From Nectonema munidae (Eukaryota > Nematomorpha > Nectonematoida > Nectonematidae): a stretch of 64,000 nucleotides of DNA. Shown in pieces: positions 45,491 through 56,552 of this stretch. Where the stretch lies: assembly GCA_030549495.1 (NCBI GenBank), contig JAUIRK010000694.1:1-64000 (forward strand), given 5' to 3'. Numbering within the stretch: the first letter of the stretch is position 1; each line of letters opens with the position of its first letter. The notes under the pieces were generated by a model. The model had not been told where the DNA came from and did not search any database. It saw only the letters and a program-made list of their open reading frames with translations. The translations under genes and the position numbers were made by a program.

Positions 45491-46300
45491 ACCAGGGGTG
45501 TGCAAACTTTTTCAACGGCGAGTACAATTTTAAAAAATATATGAGTATCTGGGCCATTTACTCAAAGTAAGTACATCTTGATTCTCCTGGTTTAAGTAAC
45601 ATAAATTAATTATTTGAAAAACATTAAAAAATCATTATTATTATTATTATTAAGAAAAGATACACAATCAAAAGATTAATATAAAACAGATGAAGAATAA
45701 CGACCACAAGATGATATTTTAGTAGCAAGTGAAGAACAACCACCCCGCATGACCCTTTTGAGAACCACCACCCCAAATAGTTTTCCAATAATATTATACA
45801 GAATATAGCACTGAAGCAAAATTAAAAAAATTTATTTAGTAAAAACTAAAATATTAAAATTTTGATTTAGTAAAGGCAAAATAAAATCTTGAAAATTCAT
45901 TTTGTGAGAAGAATTGAAATAATAAACAATAAGTATACATCTATAATATTATATAGCTGACTTGCAAAACAGGATATTGTTTCAAGATTATACAGTGTTA
46001 TAAGATTAAATATATACTAGTGATTATATATAGTATGTTTTCAGGAAATCAGTATCAGTGTAATCCGATTAAAAACAATTTGTTTAGTATACGCTCGATT
46101 TAATTATACAATACACATTTCAAAGTTTAAATAAATATAAAACTCAACTGAAGAATAGCGACCCTAAAATCTCTCTTCTGAAGAATAGCCACCCCAAAAT
46201 TGTTGCGTTGGTTGTTCTTCATATGATCCCAAAACAGTTAAAACATTAAGGTAAACAGTCCACAAAAAACAGAAATGTCCGCTTACTCGGGAGCAATTAA
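45491..46300. mobile_element. probable hAT element, left end only certain
   Basis: CAGGGGTGTGCAAACTTTTTC at 45494 is a typical hAT terminus and matches the right end of the MITE at 22553. The interior has GAAGAATAACGACC and GAAGAATAGCGACCC words but no coding sequence. No right end was found. Just beyond, ATTAACCCGTTAACGCCCAA at 46484 resembles a piggyBac-type end (TTAA then CCC). Confidence 0.4.
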
Positions 46301-47050
46301 AAAATGGTCATCAATCTCAGAGCCGGTGCTAGGAATTGCGGGGCGCAATTATAATTCTGATAGAGGGGCCCCGACTCTACATAGTAAAATTTATCGGTGT
46401 TTATATTTAATATAAAAAAACAGGAAAAAAGACATCAAACAATTTTTAAGCCACTATGGATACTTTTATTGCTTTACTTTTAACATTAACCCGTTAACGC
46501 CCAATGCAGACTATAGTCGACTTTACAAAAATAAAATCGTCTGCGTTTATCAAAGCTCTTTAATACAAATCTTCTGCTTTACATTAGATATCGTCTGATT
46601 ATTCTGGTCATCAACGGGGAGGGGCAAACTAGGCAATTACATATATTCCTTTAGAAAAAGATTCTTCTAGCTTTTATATTAGCAAAAATATATATCTTTT
46701 AAAATATTTTTCGAGATATAATTCTAAAATGTAGTTTATTAATTTTTAAAAACCTCTTTCAAAAACCTTCTAAGACTTAAAGTAATAAAAACTAAATTTT
46801 AGAACATGAATTTATAGATTTTGGTTGGCTGTCTGTAAAAATTAATATTTTCATGTGATTTTAAAATTTTAGAGAAAAAATTTCTTTTTTGAAATTTGAA
46901 GCTGTAGAAAACTTAAATGTATAAACTTAAAAGTTAAACGTATAGTAAAAATGGAGAATTTTTATTTCATTGAAAAAATAATTTATTCACAGTTATAAAA
47001 GTAAATCATATAGTTAAAAATGTTATCGGAATTAAAATTTCTATCTTTTT
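46301..47050. other. AT-rich, isolated element ends
   Basis: CAGAGCCGGTGCTAGGAATT at 46319 looks like the start of an interspersed repeat, but no partner end was found. No gene. Confidence 0.3.
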
Positions 47051-47094
47051 GCAAAAGTTTTTTGAGTTTTGAGAATGATCTTTCTATCTCAGAT

Positions 47095-48003
47095 TTTTGC
47101 TGTAAAATAGTGCGGCCTTAACCAACTGCCCCATCTAGTTACAACTGGTATTGGCGGATACCCCAATTTCTGAAAAGCAAGAACGCCTTGTTCTATTTTT
47201 TATTGTGAGCGCCTTGAAATTCGATATCAAATTGTCAACCGCAGGAAAAAAACTTTTATTTTAAGAGCACAATTATGAAGCAGATGAGAGAAGCACGTAA
47301 CATGGAAAAGATTCGGAAACATACCTTTAACATTCCTGAATGCTGCAGTATTATAACGAGCCGCATCAGTGATCAAAAGCAAAAAGTTTTCTCTGTTTAT
47401 ATCAAATTCTTTAATTGTATCGTCAATGAAAAAAGATAAGGTTTGTGCGTTCAAGTGGTTTTCAAATAATTTAGTTATCAAGTATGTTTTTGTTGGTTCA
47501 ACTAATCTAGCAACCAAAATGTTAACAAAAATTTGGTTTGAAATGATTGTTTCATCAATCATCAAATAAAAATCATGATTCTGTAAAATATTCTTGATAC
47601 TTTGTAGTTTTTCTTCTGCCAAACATGAAACCATTTTTCGACAATAGGAAACAGAAGGAACTTGTTTCCCCAAACTATCAAAAAAGGAAATGATACTGGA
47701 ATGACACAGTTTGTGCAGGGGTATGTTAGCCTTTAAAAAGGCTGTGATTAAATTTTTGTTAAATTCTTCTAAAGTTAAGTTTGAAAAGTTTTCAATAGAA
47801 GAGTTTTGAGACATAATTTTCAGTTTTTGTTGATGTTTCTGACCAGCCCTGTGCTGGTCAACAAAATTTTTTTTTCATGTTTAACTTCGATTAAACAAAG
47901 TTTACAGTATAATTTGTTTTGTGAAAGCCAAAATTCATTAGGATATTTTGAAACAATGATTGAAATTTTAGAAAAAGAACTTTTAGAAACTTTAGGCATT
48001 TAA
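47095..48003 (-). pseudogene. hAT transposase remnant, CGGBP1-like group
   Basis: On the - strand the order is: an N-terminal part from 48003 with LYCKLCLIEVKHEKK (BED/C2H2-type finger relic); the long frame 47814-47227 with LITAFLKANIPLHKLCHSS, then YLMIDETIISNQIFVNILVA, then LLLITDAARYNTAAFRNVKG and FPNLFHVTCFSHLLHNCA; and further on VVTRWGSWL near 47130. These blocks (ANIPLxKL, DET, DAAxYM, HVTCxAHxLH, TRWGTW) are the known order in the hAT group that also gave rise to CGGBP1. There are frame breaks after the finger and after 47227, and the dimerisation region is missing. No terminal repeats seen. Confidence 0.7.
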
Positions 48004-50525
48004 AAATGGAATAAAAGCAATTAAAAAAGCAATTAATTAGCCTACAATTAAAAATGAATAAAATATATTAAGAAATAAAATAAAAAGTAAAAAATTAAAA
48101 GTAAATTCAACTTAAGTAAATGTAAATTTTCTAAAAATTATAAATAGCGATATAAAAATTTTTTTACTAATTTTTAGTTTCTAAAAACGAAATTAATTTT
48201 TTAATTGTGTTTGTAAACATGAAACTAAATTTTTTTGCTTAGGCTAAGTTTTTTAACACAAAACATATAAAGATCATTCTTAATTTTGTGATTAGATTTT
48301 AAATATATCTTTTTATGTAAAAAGTGGTACACATGTAAAAAACTGAAATGAATAATTCTAAAGACTTAATCAAAATATTGGTTTTTTTAAAAAGTATTTA
48401 TTTTTTAAACACTTTTTAAACACAAAATTGGTTACACTTACACACTTTGAAAAGTTATTTAATATCTATAGACCCTTTTCACAGTGTTTAATCTTAAAAT
48501 AATTTTTTTTTATTTAATTAACCTAACTCTAAAACTTTATCAAAAATGATAACTAAGAAAAGTAATCAAAAAATCTTACTTTAAAAGCAAATAAGATTTG
48601 AGGTTAAAAATTAACAATAAAAGAAATTTAATAAGATAAAAAAAAGTTAAAAATGAAAGATAAAGTAAAGAACTATAAATGACAGGTACCTTTAATCATT
48701 CTTACTTATAGATGGATCAGTTTAATTAGTTCAAACTAAAAAACATGGCTTGGGTTTAATAAGGTTTACTTAATGAAACCTCGATATAGGAAGTTTTTTT
48801 ATATAAGTGGTGAAACTATAAAAGTTACAATAAAGAGGATAAATTTTGTGTAAATCCTATTATAATATTAAGCTTCAAGCTTTTAATCTTTAGAATGTAC
48901 GGTACTATCTAGTATAACATTTCTGCTCAACAAATTAAATTGTTTGTGCCCTTAGCCTTGCAAGTACTTTCTCAACATTAAATAAGTTTTAACTTCTATC
49001 TCCTATGTTTATGAAAAATATTAATATAATTTGTGTCTAAGTTGATTTTAAGTACACATTCCCACATACTTCTGCCCTTGCTATAATTTTTACGAAAACT
49101 ATATAACTGCATATATTGAGAAATATTTAAAATTTTGCATTTTAAAAGGGCAATAAATAAAAGACTTGTATAATATAATAAATTCTTGAATCAAAAATTA
49201 GGGGGCATTTTTTCCTAATTTTTATTCCGGGGCATTTTTTCCGGCAGCAATTTTTCTTACAAGCGTAAATAACACCATACATTTAGTTATCAATAAATTG
49301 TTTTTCAGCCCAAAAGCAATTATAACAAATGAATAATGGTATTTATTCCTTCGTAACTGTAACTTGAAATATGTCTTCAACAATATGTAAAAAAAAGAAT
49401 TGTGTTATTAGAGGTTTTTATTGTGAATTATCATTACAACAAGTTCACAAACTAGGGAAAAATAATATAGTCTAGAAAATATAACTTTTATGCCTTAACG
49501 TCAAAAATATGACTTTTTATGACCTAAAAAAGTTTAATGAATTGCTTCCGGGGTCTCAAAAATTCGAGATATTTTGTCAAAACTTTCTCTGCTTCAATAT
49601 TTTCAAATATCACTTTTATGACTTATAACTTTGAATTATAATTTATAACTTTTGAATTATTCGACCATGCGTCCTATCAAATTTATGCATATTCCATGGT
49701 CTTCATTACCATTGTAATTACAAATAAAATAGAATTTTTTATTATAATTTTGTATTTTTCAGTTTTCTTCGTAATTTGCAGATGAGAGGTGCATATTTTT
49801 TTATATTTGCTAATGCTTGTTACATTTTGAGAAATTTTCACCTTTAATCTGTAACAATTTCCAACACAATTATAAAACCACTCTACTATCAGAAGCTAAA
49901 TTTATTTGTAGATTTTTATAAAATAATTTTAGTTTTCGGTTTTTTATAAATTAACCTTTGTTTTTATATTACTTATAACTTTTTAATTATTCGCCAAAAT
50001 TTTAAGTGCGGGTTTAATTTACACTTTCATTCCCCAAAAAATAAAGATTTTGGATTGCGCTTTGATAAGTTCACTGAAAAAAAATGAGAAGAGTAAAAGA
50101 TCAAAAGATGTGTTTTACTAAATTTTTCTCAATAATAATTAACCTCATATATTTATATTCTTTTTTTCATTATAAACCACTCTCGTACAAAAACCTAAAT
50201 TTATTTGTAGATTTTTAAAAAATAATTTTAATTTTCGGTTATCACACGCGCCCCACACAAATATTGAAGAAATATTTTTCTGTATTCTTCTTTATTATTT
50301 AATAAATATTCTCATAACCTGTACGGTTGAACGCGGGTATGATGGTTTTTTGAGGGTATAAAATGCTAATCTACTTTATTTCGTTAGTACTTTCATGTGG
50401 TGTAGGTGAAATGACTTCAAATTAATTTCATAGACCTAAAAATTTCACCCAAAATTTTTTTACACTAGAAGTTAAAATTTATTAGTTTAATAAATTTAAA
50501 TTCGTATATGCATAATTTGATAAAA
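48004..50525. other. AT-rich, no gene
   Basis: No coding signal. At 49198-49255 GGGGGCATTTTTTCC and CGGGGCATTTTTTCCGG repeat within 50 bp (see findings). Confidence 0.4.
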
Positions 50526-51150
50526 ATTATTAGAGACTAGGTTTATCTTTCTATTCTAAAAGTAAGGGGAGGCAACGATATATTTAAAAAGAATAAATTT
50601 TTTTTTGATTTGAACATTTTTCGATTCTTTGATTACATAATTTTATTTTGATTATTTGACAAATATATTATTTTAAAATCGTGGAAATTGCAAAATATAG
50701 GCAATAACTTTTGTAACATCGTATGAGGTAGCAAAATATGAACAGAAAGTTTCATATTTTTTGATTTTTTAAAGAATATTTTTCAATTTTTGGATTACAG
50801 AATTTTATTTTGATTATTTGACAAATATACTATTTAATATCGTGAAAAAATTGCCAAAATATTATGTAATATCGTCTCCCCGAATGAGGTATATCAAATC
50901 TTACATCTAACAAAATATGAACTGACAGGTTGGAAATGAACCACCGCAGTATACAGTTTGGAGATGAAACATCGTAGTATACAGGTATAAAACTTATGTA
51001 GCATCGTCTCCCCGAATGAGGTATATCAAATCTTACATTTGTCAAAATATGAACAGAACGCTGAACATTGTCTACCTAGTCATTTGTACATGGAATAGAA
51101 ACATCGTAGTATACAGGTTGGATATAAATCATCGTAGTATACAGGTTGGA
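50526..51150 (-). repeat. inverted copy of the satellite flanks with small tandem repeats
   Basis: The segment matches the reverse complement of 43550-43830 and 38180-38290. Inside it ATCGTCTCCCCGAATGAGGT occurs at 50871 and 51003, and ATCGTAGTATACAG-type words occur at 50943, 50971, 51102 and 51130 (two pairs with 28-bp spacing). Confidence 0.7.
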
Positions 51151-51190
51151 GATTTATATATAATCATATATAGATATAATTAAGTAGAGG

Positions 51191-51226
51191 CCTACATACA
51201 AAGTCAAACTGTGACTTTTATGTAGG
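51191..51226. repeat. hairpin
   Basis: CCTACATACAAAGTCA against TGACTTTTATGTAGG, one extra base, 5-nt loop. Isolated; no coding neighbour. Confidence 0.75.
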
Positions 51227-52140
51227 TTGGCTGAAAATACACGTACTCATCGTTGCTGCTACAAAAGTGTAAGAAAATTATTTACTTTTCCCTGTTACTC
51301 GTCCTCAGCTCTTTATAGGAAATCTAATTTTTTTCTCTGTAATGAACTGATTGATTACACTGATAATGGGTTCGTTAAATCAAGGCGCTAACAACAACAA
51401 TGAAACACTTCGATGATGCGAGTTTATGATCAGCCTGCAGCGGCACTTATATTAGGTACGCTATGGATTTTACCTTTTCAAATATATTAAAGTTTTAAAT
51501 ACTTACAAATAATCTTGCTTTCTTACACCATAAAATAAATTTATGTCGGCTTGCTCTAATAAACAACCGAAAGGCATGATAATGTGACGAAAACACGAAC
51601 TATTGACATTCCTGTAAAAAGTGTGTTTTTAAAGCATTAATAAAGGGTGCTATTGTAAGCTCCTTTGAACGGAAGAAGACAACAATGGAAAGTATTAAAG
51701 CTGATATTTAATTGAATTACATATAAATATATATACAATCAGTGCCGTGCTTGTAGATTTTCAGCCCGCACCCTGCCCAAATATCTAGTAATTTTTAAAA
51801 ATAATTAAGATTTCGTTGTTTGAAAAATTGTCTGTATATTTTGTTATAAAGAACATTTCAAAGGTGTTAACTTTGAATGATAAATATTCATATAAACTTA
51901 ATGTACAGGAATACAAATATATGTGTTTCTTTAACAGGGGGTTTAAAGTACTGCTTTGAATGAGCCTCCTCTCCCATCCGCTTGATTTGGAGGCTCAAAC
52001 AGGGCACAATATACAAGCATTGGGGTAGGCAAGAACTTGAAGCAAGAAGTCCATACCTATAACAATGTGCATGTTGAGTAACAGTATCGTAGCCCTAATT
52101 TGTATCAAATTTAAACATTTTAGACAAATTAATTAATTAA
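51227..52140. other. AT-rich, no gene seen
   Basis: No element or coding signal recognised. Confidence 0.35.
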
Positions 52141-52560
52141 TTCTACTTATTTTCTTCGAAAGCTGAAATTTGGCCAAGTATTACAAAGTTAAAAAACCTA
52201 CTCACTATATTTTTCGTCTGTTTTTTAGTTTGTTCATTTCTTAGCTTTGGACCTCTTTTATAAATTTCCCTCTACCTTTTTTTAATTCAGTTTAGTTAAC
52301 TTCAAAATAATTTTATATCTAATGTAAGTTAAATATAAAAGAAAAAATAATTTTTGTGTTGAGCACCCCAATCCCACGTCATCTTTCACATTTACTCGAT
52401 TTGAATTTTTTGTTTTCTTAGTAACAAGTTCCGAAACTGCTGATTCACAAAGATAAGTTCAACAAAGGGAATCAAAACATTATTTGCTTTCTTTGTTAAA
52501 CGAGGTTAAGCAAAAAATAAATAATTTTTTTTAATCTTTTAAAGATCTCTGTTAAAAAAT
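52141..52560 (+). repeat. interspersed repeat, copy 2 of the 3.2-3.8 kb family
   Basis: Same orientation and order of words as at 3350-3800 (TTTCTTAGCTTTG, GTTTAGTTAACTTCAAAAT, CTAATGTAAGTTAAATATA, then GGAATCAAAACATTA). No clear ends. Confidence 0.55.
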
Positions 52561-54057
52561 GATAATGCAGCAATAAGAAAAATTATAGAAAAGATTAACT
52601 ATTTTGCTAATTTCTCATATGCCTGGTAATAAAAAGCTTCCTTCTTTGGTAATTGATGAAAGAAAAAGCCTTGGATACTTTAAGTACATCAAAAACTTTC
52701 TACTTTATTTTGAAGATAATGAAAACAGCTGGGTGATATCAAAAGATTTTCACAAATTATTTAATTAATTATAATCTTGGTAAAAAAAGCAAAGTATTTC
52801 TACTAGTTGAAGTTGTTCACTCTCCAAAATATTTGTCTTGATAATATCGAGAGTTTACTTTAGAATAAAAGATTTTTACTTTATATAAAAGAGTTTATAT
52901 AGAATAACAGATTTGATTTTTATACTCATATTTTATTTTAGAATATTATTTTAATCTATTTTAGAATATTTTATTAGAAGACTAATAGATTTTTTTATAT
53001 AAAAGTGAATGTCTGATCAAATTATGTCAAAATAAGTTTGCAGTTCCATCAACTGAAACAATAGAATCAGATATTTTGGAATGATAAAACGATGTTTGTT
53101 AAAGACGAAAGTGCAGAAAAATGGGTAAAAACCTTGAAAGGCAGTTGTGATAAATTTCTATATTTCTTTCGAAGCAAAGCATCTAGTAATGAGATTTATT
53201 TTATCTTTCATTTCTTGTGGGCTTTTTTTTTTTAAAATTTCAAAGCAAGTGACTTGATAAGTAAAGATACGCAAATTTTAAATAATTATAAATATTTTAA
53301 TTTAAAAGAAAAAAACTAGATTAAAATATTTTTTCTTTTAAATCTAAAAAGGCATCTATTCTTTCTAAATGCGTTTTGAAAATTTTTGTGAATAATTCTA
53401 GTGTACATTTTCAAAAGGAGAGGTTGCTTTTTACTAACGATTTTACAATGTTTATCTTTTGTAAAGGCGCACGGGGTGAAAATTCTAAGACTACGTATGC
53501 AAGATAAAAAATGAAAAAGTTACCTATCAATACCAAAGTGGCTTTTGAATAAGCAACGATAAATTATTTATTTCATCTCTGCTACTACTTTCTACCTATC
53601 ATCAAGTTATGCTCAAAAATGTGATTTGTTCACTTCAAACTTTTGAAGTATGAATCTACCAATCAATGTCGTGCAAACATTTCGAATTGCAATTTGCTCT
53701 TATTAAAATTGGTGCATGTATGTAAGTTAACTTATTCCTAACTCTCATATCCAAATGGAGTGCGTGTCCTTTATCTTCTTAAGATTTGTGCCCAACGGCA
53801 CTTTTAAAGGAATATAAAATGTTGTAACTCTTCTATTTCAATAGTAAATTTCTTACATGTCATTTATAACATTTTGTGATCACTATCTGAAAAAGAATAA
53901 CTACCCATTTTCAATTTGAATAGTAGACAAAATATTTTAAATCTTCACTAGTTATATAGTTGACAGTGCTCTCCATAATGAAAATGAGAAATTGTGCAAC
54001 CTAATGATCGATTTTTAAATCAATAAACACAAAATGAAGACTGAGTGTATATTAGTA
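52561..54057. other. AT-rich, no gene recognised
   Basis: Short open frames here have no domain I know. Confidence 0.35.
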
Positions 54058-54800
54058 CAGTAGACCCTCGTTAACTCAGACCCTGATACTCAGATATCGG
54101 ATAAGTCATACCGTGACCTAGAATACAAATGTTTGCCCTCATTGGCTTATAAGCGGCCATTTTCTTTGACTTTTTTTTGCGGTTATTCTAAATTTTGACG
54201 GTATTCCAAAGCTTGTTGTGGTATATCAAGTTGTTGAAGTGTTAATCTTTATTTTTCTTCAATATTTTCTTGCAAAATGCCTGGAAGACGTACAGCCTAC
54301 GTTCGAAAGCTTGTGACTCTATCAGTGACCAAGAAACTTGTCCTTATTCTCAAATTTGAAGCTGGAGCTACTGTTAAAAGTATTTGTGAAGAGTATGGGG
54401 TGAAGAAACAAACGGTATCAGACATTCGGAAAGGTAGAGAAAAAAGTAAAAAAAAAAGTAAAAAAAAAGGTCGTGAAAATTTTTCTCTTGGAAATAGAAA
54501 AAAGATGCGAGTTTCTAAGGATGGAAATTTGGAAGAAGGGTATCGAAATAGTTTGTGCAGCAACGATCATGCGGCGTAAAAGTTCGTGCGATTGTTATTC
54601 AAGATGTTGCTCATAAGTTAGCTAGACATATGGGAATTAATGATTTTACTGCTGGTGATGGGTGGTTATGGCGATTTAGAAATAGGCATGGGTTTTGTGA
54701 TAAAGTGTTGCATAGGGAAGCAAGCAGTGACCCTCTGTTAAAAGTCGGATAATCGGACACCCTTCTCCCTCATGTAGTCTGACTTAACGAGGGTATACTG
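54058..54800 (+). mobile_element. pogo/Tigger-type transposon, internally deleted, TA target
   Basis: The ends are CAGTAGACCCTCGTTAACTC on the left and, read inward from the right, CAGTATACCCTCGTTAAGTC. They are flanked by TA at 54056-54057 and 54801-54802, as expected for the pogo branch of Tc1/mariner. A second inner pair (ATCGGATAAGTC and GTCGGATAATCGG) lies just inside. At 743 bp it keeps only the DNA-binding part of the transposase, so it is a deletion derivative. Confidence 0.9.
54277..54752 (+). pseudogene. Tigger/CENP-B-like DNA-binding domains without DDE domain
   Basis: From the ATG at 54277 the protein reads KKLVLILKFEAGATVKSICE and YGVKKQTVSDIRKGRE, the N-terminal helix-turn-helix of CENP-B/Tigger proteins. 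A Lys-rich stretch follows and the frame closes at 54579. The second CENP-B-type helix-turn-helix continues in another frame from about 54555 with HKLARHMGINDFTAGDGWLW and RFRNRHG, ending at 54752. One frame change separates the two domains. The catalytic DDE domain is absent. The remnant could at most give a small DNA-binding protein; the frame change argues against use. Confidence 0.8.
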
Positions 54801-54802
54801 TA

Positions 54803-56500
54803 TTTAGAATGTAAATTGATAAAATTTTGTATTCACTATATCTTCAAATAATAAATAAGGTGAGCTTATTGTGGGAAAAATAAAAATAATCTTAGATTCA
54901 AAATGTTTCGTTTGTTATTTCACCAGTATTTATTCAAGTTTTTATTAAATAGTTTGGGTCTTGTTGGTTTTGAACACCTTAGTTTTTTAACTACGTGATA
55001 CTTTTCTGTTTGAGATTTCCTTCCACTTAATCATTAAAGATACTTTGACAACAGCAAAAATATTCATTTTTTTTTGCTTTTTTCAATAAATCACGGAAAA
55101 ACAGAAAGCAACAGTGAATAACTAAAGTAGTTTCTATTGCTTTACCTAAATTCAATTTTCAAATAAGAAAAATGAAAGTCTATTGGTTGAAAACTGAATT
55201 TATTAGAATGTTCTTTTTTCAAACATCCTGTCATCAAATTTGTCCATTAAAAAGCTAAGTTTATTCAGCATTACACTTGGGTGCGATTTTTCTTCGACGA
55301 TGACCAATTTTCAGCAGCGATCGGTGTTATTTGCGGTCTAATAAATCGGGTAGGTCTAAATCACTATCCTTTTTTCCTAAAAACCAATTTTTCTAAATTT
55401 TATTACAATATGTGTGGTCTGGCAAGACAATCTGGCAAACAGCAAAATATTTCTAATACACGAAGTTACAGCAAATTTTTTACTAAAACTGTATTTGTGT
55501 TGTACTTTTGTAAAAAAATCAATTGGTAGTGACCTTAAACTTAATATTTTTCGAAGTTCGCGATTACGAAAAGGCTGGGTTTTCAGCGATAGACCCTCGC
55601 AAAATTTTAATGGAAACACTAATTGAGAGAGGCAATATTTTGACACACGTGTAAGATTTAGCTGAGAACTTAGATGCGTAATTTTTTGTGTTAAAGGTAT
55701 AAATAGTTGTACATGCATAATAATATGAATATAATAGATATATTTTGCCATCTTTCAATATTTTTATTTTGAAATGAAAATGTTTATTTAAAATAATATT
55801 ACATTAAATGATATATTTTTAAGTTTAAATCTTACGATTTAGTTCATCCTACAATAAACAACATATGTTTTAGTTCGATTTGGTCTTTTAAATTATGAAT
55901 TCGTCTTTTTACTTATATTATTAAACCTGCTTTAAACATAAACTATCTTTAACTATGAGTTTTAATTCTTCTCAATTTTCGTTTATAAAGAAAAACCTCT
56001 TAAGGAAGAGATCATCTGCATCTTACCTTAATATTATGTTATTTATAACAATGTCAATACTTGAAAATAAGTTAGGAAAATTCGCACACGAAAAAATCAT
56101 ACTAACTATTTTTTATGTTAACTCTTTCAAACGAAGTTTATAAATAAAAATAATCTTCTTTAAGTTATATGAGAATTCATTCAAGAAGAACACCAAATGA
56201 TTAATTTTCAAAGAAATGCTTGAGTGGGTTAAAAACAAAAATATAATCAATTTTAGCAAAATCAATTATTTTAAACATAAATTTTAAAATTTATTTTTTT
56301 ATTTTTGAGAAATAATAAAATTACTATACTTTTTTAAATGATTTTATTTAATTCTTTTATGGAAATTCCTAGTTTGATAAAACCTTGATTAACCCCTCAG
56401 AACGATAACTTTAATTCTACACGAAGGACGAGCTATTGGCAAAAAACTCCATGGGCAAATGATATTACTTCGATTTAACAAAGGCTGTTAATTGGTTTAT
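54803..56500. other. AT-rich, weak coding-like patch at 55.3-55.75 kb
   Basis: Several overlapping short frames around 55281-55751 are slightly GC-richer than the flanks but match no family I recognise. Confidence 0.3.
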
Positions 56501-56552
56501 TGAAACATCGGAACAGTTACATAATTTTTCATCTTCATTCATTTCTCTGAAT

